From NCBI GenBank assembly GCA_025352225.1, contig JANXTT010000156.1:1-64000 (forward strand): 64,000 nt of DNA, read 5' to 3'. A program made the position numbers and the translations under genes. The notes beneath the pieces were generated by a model that saw only the letters and a program-made list of their open reading frames with translations, was not told the origin of the DNA and searched no databases. Below, in pieces: positions 1 through 10,382 of the stretch; position 1 is the stretch's first letter, and the number at the start of each line of letters is the position of its first letter. Source of the stretch: Mucilaginibacter sp. (GTDB lineage: Bacteria > Bacteroidota > Bacteroidia > Sphingobacteriales > Sphingobacteriaceae).

Positions 1-2136
1 GCTGAGGTGGCCCCTGGTAAGATTTAAAGGCACCTGCAAGCCTCCATGGTATTGCAGCTGATTATAAAATATCACGTTATTATGCGCATCAAAACCCTCC
101 CTGTTAGCAATATAATCAACCCCAGCTGATAGATAAGGAAATAACGCGCCATATGTGGCACTCGCGCCATACTCTGTATACCCTTCGTTTTGGTTATAGT
201 TAAATAACAACTCCGAGCGCAAGGTATTTAACACGTTTTCGCCTTGTAAGGCCAGGCTATAATTGGAGCCGCTAACGGTAGGTACCAAACTGTGGAAATT
301 AAATAAGTGGAAATCTTTATTGTACTTACTAACCTGAGGCTTATCATTACCCACCGAGGCCAGTAAATTTATTGCATCGCCTTTGTTTAGTGTGGTTATG
401 CCAAAATCAGGCAATTCGCCCGGAATTGCATTTGTGGGCAACTCCTGCCAATTTAGCTGGTTGGTATTGTTTTGGTATACCTGATAACCGGATGCCGTTA
501 GCCCTACCCAAGCCAATTTATTGGCTGATAGCGCGGGCTGATAATTACCAATACTACTTTTTAGGGAATCATTTTGGAGCTGGTACAGTTTTTTATCGGT
601 TAATGATAACGCAAACAACCCATCCGTTTTACCCGATGTTGCGCTAAAATAAACCTTATCCTTTAGTACTGTGGGGAAAGCTATAGGCTTAAAAGTAAAA
701 GGCAATAAATAATCGGCCTTCCCTGTTGCAATATCAATTAACGCGATAGACATTTTACCACCAGTGTTTCGTACGGGTGATATAATTTTATCACCGTAAA
801 ACTTAGGATAGGTATAAAACAAGTTATCATTATTAGCAATTACAGACAACACGCTGCCATTTAAATCCAGTATGCATAATTCACTTTTACCATCCGGGCC
901 AACCCTTACGGTGATAATTTTTTGGCCGTCCGCGCTAAAATCAGGGGTAAAGTATTTGGACGATTTGGTGATCCGGGTTTTATTGCCCGTATTTACATCA
1001 ATAATATTCAGTTCGCTATAGTTACGGTTTCCCCAGCGCACATCCGGGCGGTACGAAGCATATACAATTTTGCCATCATGGTAGGCAAAATAATTATCCA
1101 GCGAATAATCGCGCATACCTATCACTTGCTCCTTGCCATCTGTTAGCTTCACAAATGCCGGCGCATGGTTATACGTGCTTTTAGAATAGATAATAGTCTG
1201 ATTATCAACATACGCAGGATACTCCTGATCGGCAATAAAGTGGGTTGGCCGCCTGGGTAACTGCCGCCCGGGATGCTCTAATCCAAATTGTTGTTTGTAA
1301 TAATCAAAGGCATCCGTTCTAAATTGCTTAAAATCCTTACCCGAGTAATGTTTAATTGCTTTTTGTAATGGATAAAACAAGCCATCAAAAGCGGCGGCAT
1401 CATGCGTTACGTTTTTCCAGAACAAATCTCCATACCGCTCTCTTCCATATGATACGAGCATATAACCCATAGGGTACCAATCTGGTATAAAATCGCGATA
1501 AGAACCGTTGCGTAGTTTCATCCAGCTATATTTTTTATCAGCCTGCCATAAGGCACGGTAGCTATTAAAAAAATAAGGCAACCTGCCCCGCCCCTGTTCT
1601 GTAACATAAGTTTCATTATACACAGCGTCGCCCTCAAAAAACCAATTGGGTATAGTAAGTTCATTTCCAATAGCTTGCCCACCCTCCCCAAATAAAATAT
1701 GCAACCCCTTTGATAGTCCCACATTAAAATTATTGTACTGTTGCACATGCCTAAACTCGTGCACCGCCAGTTGATCGGCCCATTGCAAACTGCCCAGGTC
1801 AAAACTATTTTGTTCGGGCGTTAAATAAAACTCGCTCCTGAAGGGGGCTAACCCCACGTACCCGTTAGGCACCGTAGTTTGGTTTTGCAGTAGTATATTG
1901 ATCTGTTTTTGTTTTAAACCAATGGTGGGCAGTATCACCTTATTCATGCACGCAATAATATTAGCCACCCTTATGCCGGCCGAGTCCATCCCCAAAGGAA
2001 ATATAACCCTTGCCGCCGGCGTATTAACCTGCCGCCATGTAATAACCGGTGGATTACCCCCAAAAGTTTGCGCTTTTGTAATTGCAGCAGCAAATAAGGG
2101 CAATAGCAAAACAGACAGTTTTATGGTTAAGCGCAT
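1..2136 (-). CDS. Secreted HExxH metallopeptidase-like protein with C-terminal beta-propeller/TolB-like region (3' end truncated by window start)
   Basis: Minus-strand reading frame opens at ATG 2136..2134 (MRLTIKLSVLLLPLFAAAITKAQTFGGNPP..., signal peptide) and stays open to base 1. Contains QLAVHEFRHVQQYNN (HExxH) and later propeller-like repeats. Absent from the ORF track because it runs off the edge. Confidence 0.8.
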   Translation of the reverse strand, partial: MRLTIKLSVLLLPLFAAAITKAQTFGGNPPVITWRQVNTPAARVIFPLGMDSAGIRVANIIACMNKVILPTIGLKQKQINILLQNQTTVPNGYVGLAPFRSEFYLTPEQNSFDLGSLQWADQLAVHEFRHVQQYNNFNVGLSKGLHILFGEGGQAIGNELTIPNWFFEGDAVYNETYVTEQGRGRLPYFFNSYRALWQADKKYSWMKLRNGSYRDFIPDWYPMGYMLVSYGRERYGDLFWKNVTHDAAAFDGLFYPLQKAIKHYSGKDFKQFRTDAFDYYKQQFGLEHPGRQLPRRPTHFIADQEYPAYVDNQTIIYSKSTYNHAPAFVKLTDGKEQVIGMRDYSLDNYFAYHDGKIVYASYRPDVRWGNRNYSELNIIDVNTGNKTRITKSSKYFTPDFSADGQKIITVRVGPDGKSELCILDLNGSVLSVIANNDNLFYTYPKFYGDKIISPVRNTGGKMSIALIDIATGKADYLLPFTFKPIAFPTVLKDKVYFSATSGKTDGLFALSLTDKKLYQLQNDSLKSSIGNYQPALSANKLAWVGLTASGYQVYQNNTNQLNWQELPTNAIPGELPDFGITTLNKGDAINLLASVGNDKPQVSKYNKDFHLFNFHSLVPTVSGSNYSLALQGENVLNTLRSELLFNYNQNEGYTEYGASATYGALFPYLSAGVDYIANREGFDAHNNVIFYNQLQYHGGLQVPLNLTRGHLS

Positions 2137-2269
2137 TTTTATATTTTGAATGGTGAAAATAAGACAAAATAGATGAATTTGTAATTTGATAAAGGGTTTA
2201 ATTTACTATTTGTAATGCCAATAGCTGTGCATTCGTAATTAAAAATTATATTTATATCAACACACAACT

Positions 2270-2974
2270 ATGAAAAAAATACTGATACTAATATTTTGCC
2301 TCATAATTAAGGTTAGCCACGCGCAAGTAATTGTTGAGTCCAATGTATCCGAATCTTATTATAAGGCTTTTAAAAAACTATCCCTGGAGCACCAAAATAT
2401 CATCATTAACAATCCAGTAAAACACAATCTGGTTAATGTTGGGGGTTACGCAATTTTCACAGCTTATACCATTGATACTTTAAATAAAAAAGATAAAACA
2501 GATCATACTAATATCCATATCCTCTCAATAGATACAAACCTTGTAAACGGTAAAGAAACATTGCACGCAGATAATTTTAATGAGAAAATCACTTACATGC
2601 CCATACCTTATGATGTAAAATTAAAGGGACGCACGCTGATACTTAAACCCGATGGCCCCTTTCCTCCGTACCTTATTCATACAATATCAGGGAAAAATAT
2701 TGTAACTACATACGAGGAATACTATAAAAGAGACACGGTATTAAGGATGAGTTTAGAAAACTCCAAAACACAACAGTTAAGCATCCCTGTTAAAACAATT
2801 TATTTTAAAATTAACACTTCAGCATACCTACCTGGAAACATAGTTTTTGGGGAGGTTGAATTTATTACTAAACCTTATTATCTGGATGACGTGGGTTTTA
2901 AAAAAGGATTCATAAAAAAACAACTACATTGCAAATATGTGTTCAAAGCTGTTATTAAAAAGACTTATAAGTAA
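2270..2974 (+). CDS. Secreted hypothetical protein
   Basis: 234 aa ORF with N-terminal signal peptide (MKKILILIFCLIIKVSHAQ). Confidence 0.6.
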   Translation: MKKILILIFCLIIKVSHAQVIVESNVSESYYKAFKKLSLEHQNIIINNPVKHNLVNVGGYAIFTAYTIDTLNKKDKTDHTNIHILSIDTNLVNGKETLHADNFNEKITYMPIPYDVKLKGRTLILKPDGPFPPYLIHTISGKNIVTTYEEYYKRDTVLRMSLENSKTQQLSIPVKTIYFKINTSAYLPGNIVFGEVEFITKPYYLDDVGFKKGFIKKQLHCKYVFKAVIKKTYK

Positions 2975-3055
2975 GCATGGTTTCTAAAATCATACTTCCT
3001 TATGACTTGTCATCCCTAAAAACTCCATACCTTTGCGGCTTGTTAAATTTTTATC

Positions 3056-4912
3056 ATGGCTAAAATTTCTATCAACCTGGCAACAGGGTCATTACAAAAA
3101 GAAGAGATCATTGTTGGTATCGACTTAGGTACCACAAATTCTCTGGTGGCTTTTATTGACCCCGATAAACAGCCAAAAGTTATTAATGATGCCGGTAAAG
3201 GTGTATTGGTGCCCTCCATTGTTCATTTTGGTACAGCCGGAGAAATTACAGTTGGTAACGATGCTAAAAACTTTTTAATAACCGACCCACAAAATACCAT
3301 ATTCTCGGTGAAGCGTTTGCTGGGCCGCTCCTATCAGGATATTGCCAATTACAAAGACTTTTTTTCGTATAAGGTTATTGACGATAACAGCGAGAGCCTG
3401 GTCAAAATTAAAGTTGGCGACCAGTTTTACACGCCTATTGAGCTTTCGGGATTAATATTGAAAGAACTGAAAGAACGCGCAGAACATGCGCTTAAAACGC
3501 CCGTAAACCGCGCGGTAATAACTGTACCTGCTTATTTTAACGATTCGCAACGGCAGGCTACCCGTGATGCCGGCAAACTGGCCGGGCTGGATGTTTTACG
3601 CATAGTAAACGAACCTACCGCGGCAAGCTTAGCCTATGGCATAGGCCTCAACCCCGAAGAAACTAAAACCATTGCCGTATACGATTTGGGTGGCGGAACA
3701 TTTGATGTATCAATACTACAAATACAGAACGGCATTTTTGAGGTACTGGCCACCAATGGCGATACCTTTTTAGGCGGTGATGATTTTGACCGCGCCATAT
3801 TGGATTATTGGATAGATACAAACCAGTTAAAAAGGGATGTATTGCTCCAAAATTATGAACTGGCACAACAGCTGCGCCTAAAGGCCGAAGAAGCTAAAAT
3901 ATCATTTACCCACCAGAGTTTGTTTAATGAGCATATTGGTGACATTTGGTGCACCATAGACCGTAATACTTTTGAAACACTTATTTTACCTAAAGTTAAA
4001 CAAACCATTGAGTGCTGTAAAAATGCACTCCAAGACGCCAATATTGATATTAGCCAAATTGACGAGGTAGTTATGGTTGGCGGTTCAACACGAACCGGGC
4101 TGGTTAAGAAGATGGTTTCCGAGTTTTTTGGACGCCAGGTGCACGATGAAGTTAACCCGGATGAGGTAGTAGCCCTGGGTGCTGCCATTCAAGCCGATGT
4201 TTTGGCCGGTAACCGCTCTGATATTCTATTGCTTGATGTTACCCCATTATCATTAGGTATTGAAACCATGGGCGGCTTAATGGATGTGATCATCCCGCGT
4301 AATTCCAAAGTGCCAACAAAAGCAGGCAGGCAATACACAACGTCTATAGACGGGCAAGTGAATATGAAGATAGCCGTTTACCAGGGCGAACGTGACCTCA
4401 TCAAAGAAAATCGTAAACTGGCGGAGTTCGACCTGAAAGGCATACCATCAATGCCGGCGGGGTTTCCTAAAGTTGATATTAACTTTTTGCTTAACGCGGA
4501 TGGTATATTAAAGATTCAGGCTATGGAATTACGGTCGGGCGTTAAGCAAGAAGTAGAGGTAAAACCAACCTATGGCATTACCGACGACCAAGTTGAGCAA
4601 ATGCTTTTAGATAGCATTACCCATGCCAAAGACGATGTTGCACAACGCATGCTGATAGAAGCCCGTACAGAAGGCGAGCAAATGGTATATACGGTAGAAC
4701 GCTTTATTGAAAAAAACAACAATTGGTTAAGTGTATCAGAAATTGCCGAAACCGCAACCTATTTACAAACCCTTAAAGCGGCACTAACAACCGGCGATAA
4801 GGACCTGATCCATAAAAGCATTGAAGAAGTGAATGAATTTACCCGTCCGTTTGCCGAACGCCTGATGGACCATGCCATAGGCCACGCCATGAAGGGTAAA
4901 AGTGTGGAATAA
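3056..4912 (+). CDS. hscA: Hsp70 family chaperone, HscA-type
   Basis: N-terminus [50 protein letters not shown] motifs; 618 aa. Confidence 0.9.
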   Translation: MAKISINLATGSLQKEEIIVGIDLGTTNSLVAFIDPDKQPKVINDAGKGVLVPSIVHFGTAGEITVGNDAKNFLITDPQNTIFSVKRLLGRSYQDIANYKDFFSYKVIDDNSESLVKIKVGDQFYTPIELSGLILKELKERAEHALKTPVNRAVITVPAYFNDSQRQATRDAGKLAGLDVLRIVNEPTAASLAYGIGLNPEETKTIAVYDLGGGTFDVSILQIQNGIFEVLATNGDTFLGGDDFDRAILDYWIDTNQLKRDVLLQNYELAQQLRLKAEEAKISFTHQSLFNEHIGDIWCTIDRNTFETLILPKVKQTIECCKNALQDANIDISQIDEVVMVGGSTRTGLVKKMVSEFFGRQVHDEVNPDEVVALGAAIQADVLAGNRSDILLLDVTPLSLGIETMGGLMDVIIPRNSKVPTKAGRQYTTSIDGQVNMKIAVYQGERDLIKENRKLAEFDLKGIPSMPAGFPKVDINFLLNADGILKIQAMELRSGVKQEVEVKPTYGITDDQVEQMLLDSITHAKDDVAQRMLIEARTEGEQMVYTVERFIEKNNNWLSVSEIAETATYLQTLKAALTTGDKDLIHKSIEEVNEFTRPFAERLMDHAIGHAMKGKSVE

Positions 4913-4920
4913 AACAATGA

Positions 4921-4940
4921 GGGCTCCCTTTCGGGAGCCC
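4921..4940. terminator. Bidirectional intrinsic terminator-like hairpin
   Basis: gggctccc-tttc-gggagccc: perfect 8-bp stem between convergent genes ending at 4912 (+) and 4946 (-). Confidence 0.75.
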
Positions 4941-4945
4941 TTAGC

Positions 4946-5233
4946 TTATAACTTTAAAGCTTCTTGCTCTTTTAACTGCTGAATATGGTTTTTGTCTTCA
5001 TAATCATCAGTCTTGCTGGCAAAATATTCTAATATTCCAGAAATGGTGTCCAGGTTATCAGCTACACGCTGGTGCATATCCGGCAGGTCTTTTTCCAATC
5101 TTTTATCCCCAAGTTCAATATTATCAACCTCTATCTTACCGAGCTTTTGCATCAGCGCCTGCTGGCTGTTTTTCAAATCATTCAACTCATGAACAATTTT
5201 CTCCATCAACTCAAATTTCTTTAACGTATTCAT
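4946..5233 (-). CDS. Small hypothetical protein, helical
   Basis: 95 aa ORF, charged/coiled-coil-like composition, convergent with hscA. Confidence 0.6.
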   Translation of the reverse strand: MNTLKKFELMEKIVHELNDLKNSQQALMQKLGKIEVDNIELGDKRLEKDLPDMHQRVADNLDTISGILEYFASKTDDYEDKNHIQQLKEQEALKL

Positions 5234-5318
5234 GGTATGTTGTTTTAATATAAATTTAATTACTATAGTTACTAAGCGTTCAACTACAAATAAGTTTCAA
5301 ATACTTTTTTATAAAACT

Positions 5319-5354
5319 AAACAAACCGTAAGGCAACAGCCTTACGGTTTGTTT
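5319..5354 (-). terminator. Intrinsic terminator hairpin
   Basis: aaacaaaccgtaaggc-aaca-gccttacggtttgttt: perfect 16-bp stem just downstream of the minus-strand ORF ending at 5371. Confidence 0.75.
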
Positions 5355-5370
5355 TATCAATTAAGATAAC

Positions 5371-5907
5371 CTATTGGCTATCTTCTGTTTTTGTTACAGT
5401 TGTTGATGTTTTAGTAGTGGTTGCAGCAGCCGGTTTTTTATGGTATACCTTTTTATGGTAAACAGTAGCATGCTGTACTGGATGGGCCACAGTGCTATGC
5501 ACCACATGCGAACTTGAAGTTTTGGTTGTACTTACCGTTGACTGTGAATGTGTAACTACTGGTGTTGATTTCGACTCGGTTGTGGTTTTACTAGCGGCAG
5601 CTGGCGTTGTGTTTATATTAGTTGTATTGGTAACTGCTGGTGTATTATCAACCACGGGTGTATGCTCTACCACAACTGTTTTTGTTGGTGTTGGCGCACT
5701 AACAACCGTGCCATTTGGAGTGCCTGCAGCTGTTACACCGCCTGTGCCTTTAATAATAGTTTTTTGAGTAGAATTACGCCCTTTACGCCTTGTTTTGGTT
5801 TTGTTTTTAACCTCTACATGTTTAGTTGTATCTGTCATCTGGGCCTTTAAATTTTGAATCGTTCCGACAAAGAATGCCAGAACAAGCATTAAACTGATCT
5901 TTTTCAT
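5371..5907 (-). CDS. Low-complexity Thr/Val/His-rich secreted protein
   Basis: Signal peptide MKKISLMLVLAFFVGTIQNLKA then Thr/Val-rich repeats and YHKKVYHKKP. Confidence 0.6.
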   Translation of the reverse strand: MKKISLMLVLAFFVGTIQNLKAQMTDTTKHVEVKNKTKTRRKGRNSTQKTIIKGTGGVTAAGTPNGTVVSAPTPTKTVVVEHTPVVDNTPAVTNTTNINTTPAAASKTTTESKSTPVVTHSQSTVSTTKTSSSHVVHSTVAHPVQHATVYHKKVYHKKPAAATTTKTSTTVTKTEDSQ

Positions 5908-6103
5908 AGTTAATTATATTAGTGTCTTTTTATATAATATGTAACATACATATGACATACTTGTTTTAATTAAAGTTAATTTCATTAATACAAAGGAAAG
6001 TGCAATTGATTTTTGTTGTGATTTTTTAGGTATGCTGTATTCAATTATTAAAATCTGCGTTATATAACTCATTATTCCACGAATAGTTTATTTTTGCGCC
6101 GCA

Positions 6104-6310
6104 ATGATTGAGTTTCAACTGACCGAAGATTATATCCCGATGATACAATTATTAAAGGCTACCAACCTGGTGCAAACCGGTGGCCAGGCCCAAATTGTAG
6201 TTTCGGAGGGTGAAGTGAAATACAATGGCACTGTTGATACCCGCAAACGCCTTAAAGTTAGAAAAGGTGACATCGTAGAATTTCGCAACAATAAAATTTT
6301 GGTAAAATAA
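6104..6310 (+). CDS. S4 domain RNA-binding protein (YbcJ/YaaA-like)
   Basis: 68 aa; LLKATNLVQTGGQAQIVVSEGEVKYNGTVDTRKRLKVRKGDIVEF is typical of the S4 family. Confidence 0.85.
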   Translation: MIEFQLTEDYIPMIQLLKATNLVQTGGQAQIVVSEGEVKYNGTVDTRKRLKVRKGDIVEFRNNKILVK

Positions 6311-6312
6311 AC

Positions 6313-7386
6313 ATGGATAAATTAGAAAGTATTAACTACCCTATATATTTTAATGGCATAACCGCTCAACTAAATAACTTTATTGAAAAAGGAAATTACT
6401 CGCGCTTTTTTATTTTAACAGACGAGCATACGGCTATCCATTGCCTACCTTATTTACAAGAGCAGCTAACAAACAAAGATGATTTTGACCTGATAGAAAT
6501 AAATGCCGGCGAAGAAAGCAAAAGCATTGATTTTTGTGTAGGCATCTGGAAAATGCTGATTGATTTTGGTGCCGACCGTAATAGCTTGCTTATTAATTTA
6601 GGTGGCGGCGTAGTAACTGATTTAGGTGGTTTTGCAGCGTCAACCTATAAGAGAGGGATTGATTTTATTCATATCCCCACTACCCTGCTTTCGCAGGTAG
6701 ACGCATCGGTAGGTGGTAAAACAGGTATTGATATTGATAACCTTAAAAATATAATAGGCACCTTTACACAGCCCAAAGCGGTTTTTATAGAGCATGCATT
6801 TTTAAAAACCCTGCCCGCCAGGCAAATTAAATCGGGGTTGGCAGAAATGCTTAAACATGGCCTCATTGCCGACGCTGATTACTGGGAGCTATTAAAAAAC
6901 AGTGACCTTAATAATCCCGACTCCAACTTGGTTTATAAATCGGTAGTTATTAAAAACAAAGTGGTTACCGAAGATCCAACCGAACGCGGGTTAAGAAAGA
7001 TACTAAATTTTGGGCATACCATTGGCCATGCCATAGAGAGCTATTCGTTAGAGCACGATACCGACCCCTTAACACATGGTGAAGCTATTGCTGCCGGAAT
7101 GATTTGCGAAGCCTATCTTTCTCATCAAAAAGCAGGTTTGCCCCTCGAAGCCATGCAGGAGATTATAGAAAGGTTATTGAGCATTTATGGTAAATATCCA
7201 CTTGATGAATCGTGCTATACCATGCTAAACGCCATCATGAAAAAGGATAAAAAGAACCAGGGTGGTAAAATTAACTGCTCGTTACTTGCCCAGATAGGTG
7301 TAGCTGTTGTTGATAATATCTGCACTGATGACGAACTTTGCGAGAGTTTAAAATACTATTCATCCTTAACTTATGCACCGGCTTGA
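6313..7386 (+). CDS. aroB: 3-dehydroquinate synthase
   Basis: INLGGGVVTDLGGFAASTYKRGIDFIHIPTTLLSQVDASVGGKTGID and LNFGHTIGHAIES motifs. Confidence 0.95.
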   Translation: MDKLESINYPIYFNGITAQLNNFIEKGNYSRFFILTDEHTAIHCLPYLQEQLTNKDDFDLIEINAGEESKSIDFCVGIWKMLIDFGADRNSLLINLGGGVVTDLGGFAASTYKRGIDFIHIPTTLLSQVDASVGGKTGIDIDNLKNIIGTFTQPKAVFIEHAFLKTLPARQIKSGLAEMLKHGLIADADYWELLKNSDLNNPDSNLVYKSVVIKNKVVTEDPTERGLRKILNFGHTIGHAIESYSLEHDTDPLTHGEAIAAGMICEAYLSHQKAGLPLEAMQEIIERLLSIYGKYPLDESCYTMLNAIMKKDKKNQGGKINCSLLAQIGVAVVDNICTDDELCESLKYYSSLTYAPA

Positions 7387-8251
7387 GCTTAGAGACAAAG
7401 CTGCCCTGTTATTACTGATGATGCTCGTTGTTTTGACATTAGTCGAAATGACCTTTAGCTATTTGGAAAATCGAAAATATTATCAAAAACGTGATACTTT
7501 AAATAACCTTTACCTTACAGGGTTGGCATTTTGCCTTAATTTACTGGTAAAAGGAGCCACCTTTTTTATATTGGATTATACCTATCGTTTCCGCTTTACC
7601 GGCATCAAAAACGCGGTTGTATATTGGTTCGTACTCATCATCCTCCAGGACTTTTTATATTGGGTGCTCCATTATGCCGGCCATTATTGCCGAGTTTTTT
7701 GGGCCATGCATGTCACCCATCATTCTTCCGAATATTTTAACTTCTCAACAGGGTTCCGGTCAACCGTGTTTGAGCCTTTATACCGGGTGTTTTTTTACCT
7801 GCCCCTTGCGCTGATAGGTTTTACCGCGCTCGACATCTTATACGCTTACCTTGTAACACAATTATATGGCAACCTGGTGCATACGCAATATAAAATCAAA
7901 CTTCCAAAATGGTACGGATGGCTATTTGTTACACCCGCCCATCACCGCGTGCATCATGCGTCAAATATCCCCTATCTGGATAAGAATATGGGCATGGTAC
8001 TTATTATCTGGGACAGGCTGTTTGGCACCTTTCATGGTGAAAACCTGACCCAAAAAACAGTATACGGCCTTACAAAACAACCCGCGAACCTGGGGCCAGT
8101 CAACATAATTTTCCACGAATGGAAAGCGCTTATCGCCGATGTAAAAAACGCTCCCGGCTTGGTTAATAAACTCAGGTACCTGTTTAATCCCCCAGGCTGG
8201 AGCCACGATGGCAGAACCAAAACCGCCCGCGATTTGCAAAAAGAAGTTTAG
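7373..8251 (+). CDS. Sterol desaturase / fatty acid hydroxylase superfamily membrane protein
   Basis: Histidine boxes HYAGH, HVTHHSSE, HRVHH; multiple TM segments; overlaps aroB by 14 bp. Confidence 0.85.
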   Translation: MHRLELRDKAALLLLMMLVVLTLVEMTFSYLENRKYYQKRDTLNNLYLTGLAFCLNLLVKGATFFILDYTYRFRFTGIKNAVVYWFVLIILQDFLYWVLHYAGHYCRVFWAMHVTHHSSEYFNFSTGFRSTVFEPLYRVFFYLPLALIGFTALDILYAYLVTQLYGNLVHTQYKIKLPKWYGWLFVTPAHHRVHHASNIPYLDKNMGMVLIIWDRLFGTFHGENLTQKTVYGLTKQPANLGPVNIIFHEWKALIADVKNAPGLVNKLRYLFNPPGWSHDGRTKTARDLQKEV

Positions 8252-8329
8252 AACTCCCCCCGGCAACTTTCCGGCTTGCCTATTACATCTTATATTTATA
8301 TTTACCTTTATCTAAATAACTACACTCCC

Positions 8330-8947
8330 ATGAAAAAGCTCATATTGGTAATATCTATCATAACAACTGTTGCAGTGTCACAAGCACAAACCATACCTAT
8401 GGCATTACAGGTTGCTAAAATGTTACCCACTTTTCAATTTGGCGTAAAAACGGGCACTAACCTAACCAGGCTATCAACAAGCGGCACACTTAACAGCGAT
8501 AACCAGGCAGGTTATTTAGGCGGCTTTTGGGCCAGGATAGGCGGATCGGGCATACAGCTACAACCTGAGATTTATATCACTGGCAAAAACGTTACACTTA
8601 AAGATGCAAGCGGGCAAGATAATACGGTAAAATTTACCAGCATAGATGTACCTATATTAGCGGGTAAAAGTTTTGGCGCATTAGGTTTTGGCGGCCACAT
8701 TAACACGGGCCCCGTGATATCATTTGTGGTAAACAAAAACCAAAGCTTAAGCACAGCTTATGATCATATTACCCATTTTGAATATAAAGACCAGGCATTG
8801 GCATGGCAAATTGGCGGTGGTATTGATGTACAAAAACTCACCGTTGACCTCCGTTACGAAATAGGGCTAAATAGCTTGAGCAAAGATGGCTATCCCGATA
8901 CCAAAATCAGCATGTTTAATTTGAGCTTCGGGTATCGTTTATTTTAA
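8330..8947 (+). CDS. Outer-membrane beta-barrel (porin family) protein
   Basis: MKKLILVISIITTVAVSQAQ signal peptide followed by alternating beta pattern and C-terminal FGYRLF. ATG at 8330 preferred over the track start at 8276. Confidence 0.7.
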   Translation: MKKLILVISIITTVAVSQAQTIPMALQVAKMLPTFQFGVKTGTNLTRLSTSGTLNSDNQAGYLGGFWARIGGSGIQLQPEIYITGKNVTLKDASGQDNTVKFTSIDVPILAGKSFGALGFGGHINTGPVISFVVNKNQSLSTAYDHITHFEYKDQALAWQIGGGIDVQKLTVDLRYEIGLNSLSKDGYPDTKISMFNLSFGYRLF

Positions 8948-8982
8948 ACTTTTAACCCGCCTTTAGTGCTTTACAGAAATAC

Positions 8983-9324
8983 TTATTTATAAGCTGAGAT
9001 ATGAGTGGTTTTTATACTCAGTACAAAAGATTTACCAACGCTTATTTTTATATTTTTATCCTGCAACATAGCCTTAATAGCTTCATCAGACTTTAATGCC
9101 TCATAAAGATCGCGCGCAACAGCCGAGCCGCTGATGTTGTTAGTTACCTTACCGTTTTCCATAGCGATATTAAAAGTATAACCAGATTTTCCCCTGTCAC
9201 CGGCAGATTCAAAATCGGTGATGTTCAGTTTGAAATTCTGTTCTTCAATAAGGCTTTTTTTTAGATGTAACCGAATTACGGGAATGTATTTTCTCCAGGT
9301 AGTTAAATATTTTCTTTCTTCCAT
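8983..9324 (-). CDS. Hypothetical protein
   Basis: 113 aa ORF in a region with no competing ORF. Confidence 0.5.
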   Translation of the reverse strand: MEERKYLTTWRKYIPVIRLHLKKSLIEEQNFKLNITDFESAGDRGKSGYTFNIAMENGKVTNNISGSAVARDLYEALKSDEAIKAMLQDKNIKISVGKSFVLSIKTTHISAYK

Positions 9325-9561
9325 GTGTTGTGTGTAAAGGTATCATTAATTGCCTATGAATTTACTAAACATTTTACTTTTTGATTTTTTAATCCCTGTG
9401 CTGCATAAAAGCCCAACCCAAATAGACTCAAGCAGACATTATTATCTATCTTTGAGCATTAACTGTTTAGTTCTCCGGACGGACATTCCACTATTAAAAG
9501 TCCGCCCATCACAAATCTGCTAACCGTTAGCGGCACTTATACCAGCAACAGACCAGAAAAA

Positions 9562-10170
9562 ATGAAAATAGTTAATCAAGATCAGATAAAATACCCTTGG
9601 AAAGTTCATAATTTATTAAAGGACTTTAGAATTGAAGATGTTTGGCTTTTACCAATTGTGCTGGACCAAGATGATACCCTAACGGATGTTTTGGAGCAAG
9701 TAATAGCAACCAAAAAGAAAACTGCTGAAGCAGGATTAGTTGGAGTGCTTTTTAAATTCCGTATGTATTTAGGAAATGTATTTAATTGGGATAATAAAGT
9801 TAGTACAACAAAAATTATTACGGGTGAAATTGGAGAACGCTATGCAAAAGCGGAAAGTTTAAATCTTGAAGATTTACCTCAAACTAAGGTAGATGATTTT
9901 GTGCCTGTTTATTTTTTGGAAAACGAGTTGCTCCTTGAATTGGAAAACAGCATTGTACAAGCTGCAATCCATCTTGGAAAAACAGAGGAGCCACAAAACA
10001 AATATCAGGTAAACATGACCGTTTATGTTAAGCCAAAAGGCGTTTTCGGGCGGCTGTATATGATGGCAATAAACCCGTTTAGATGGTTAATAATTTACCC
10101 CACCTTTATGAAAGCATTAAAAATTCAGTGGGATTATTTTATTCAAAACAGGAGCTCGGTCTATAAATGA
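9562..10170 (+). CDS. Hypothetical protein (DUF2867-like length and style; family not certain)
   Basis: 202 aa ORF with good coding character and no competing ORF. Confidence 0.55.
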   Translation: MKIVNQDQIKYPWKVHNLLKDFRIEDVWLLPIVLDQDDTLTDVLEQVIATKKKTAEAGLVGVLFKFRMYLGNVFNWDNKVSTTKIITGEIGERYAKAESLNLEDLPQTKVDDFVPVYFLENELLLELENSIVQAAIHLGKTEEPQNKYQVNMTVYVKPKGVFGRLYMMAINPFRWLIIYPTFMKALKIQWDYFIQNRSSVYK

Positions 10171-10328
10171 TATAAGCATATTTCTATAATTTTTAATGTT
10201 TATTAGCGGAGTTATGCTCCTGGCCATTTCGTTTGCATCTAATTAAATGTTAATAGTTGACAACAAAATCATAATCAATCCCCCAATCCCAACTTAACAA
10301 CAACTCCACCGATTTTTTCTAAAATACA

Positions 10329-10379
10329 TTTGCGTAACTCAAAAGTTACTTATATATTTGGGTAACTTAAAAGTTACCC
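10329..10379 (+). promoter_or_regulatory. Bacteroidota-type promoter with two dyad operators (predicted ArsR binding sites)
   Basis: TTTG 10329-10332, 20-nt gap, TATATTTG 10353-10360. Dyads gtaactcaaaagttac 10334-10349 and gggtaacttaaaagttaccc 10360-10379. Gene start at 10383. Confidence 0.75.
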
Positions 10380-10382
10380 ATT

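Noticed and set aside
3663-4188. Minus-strand ORFs within hscA
   Set aside because: Antisense shadow ORFs of a strongly conserved Hsp70 gene.
5492-5767. Long open plus-strand ORFs opposite the 5371-5907 gene
   Set aside because: They arise from the low-complexity Thr/Val-rich codons of the minus-strand gene; no RBS or recognisable domain.
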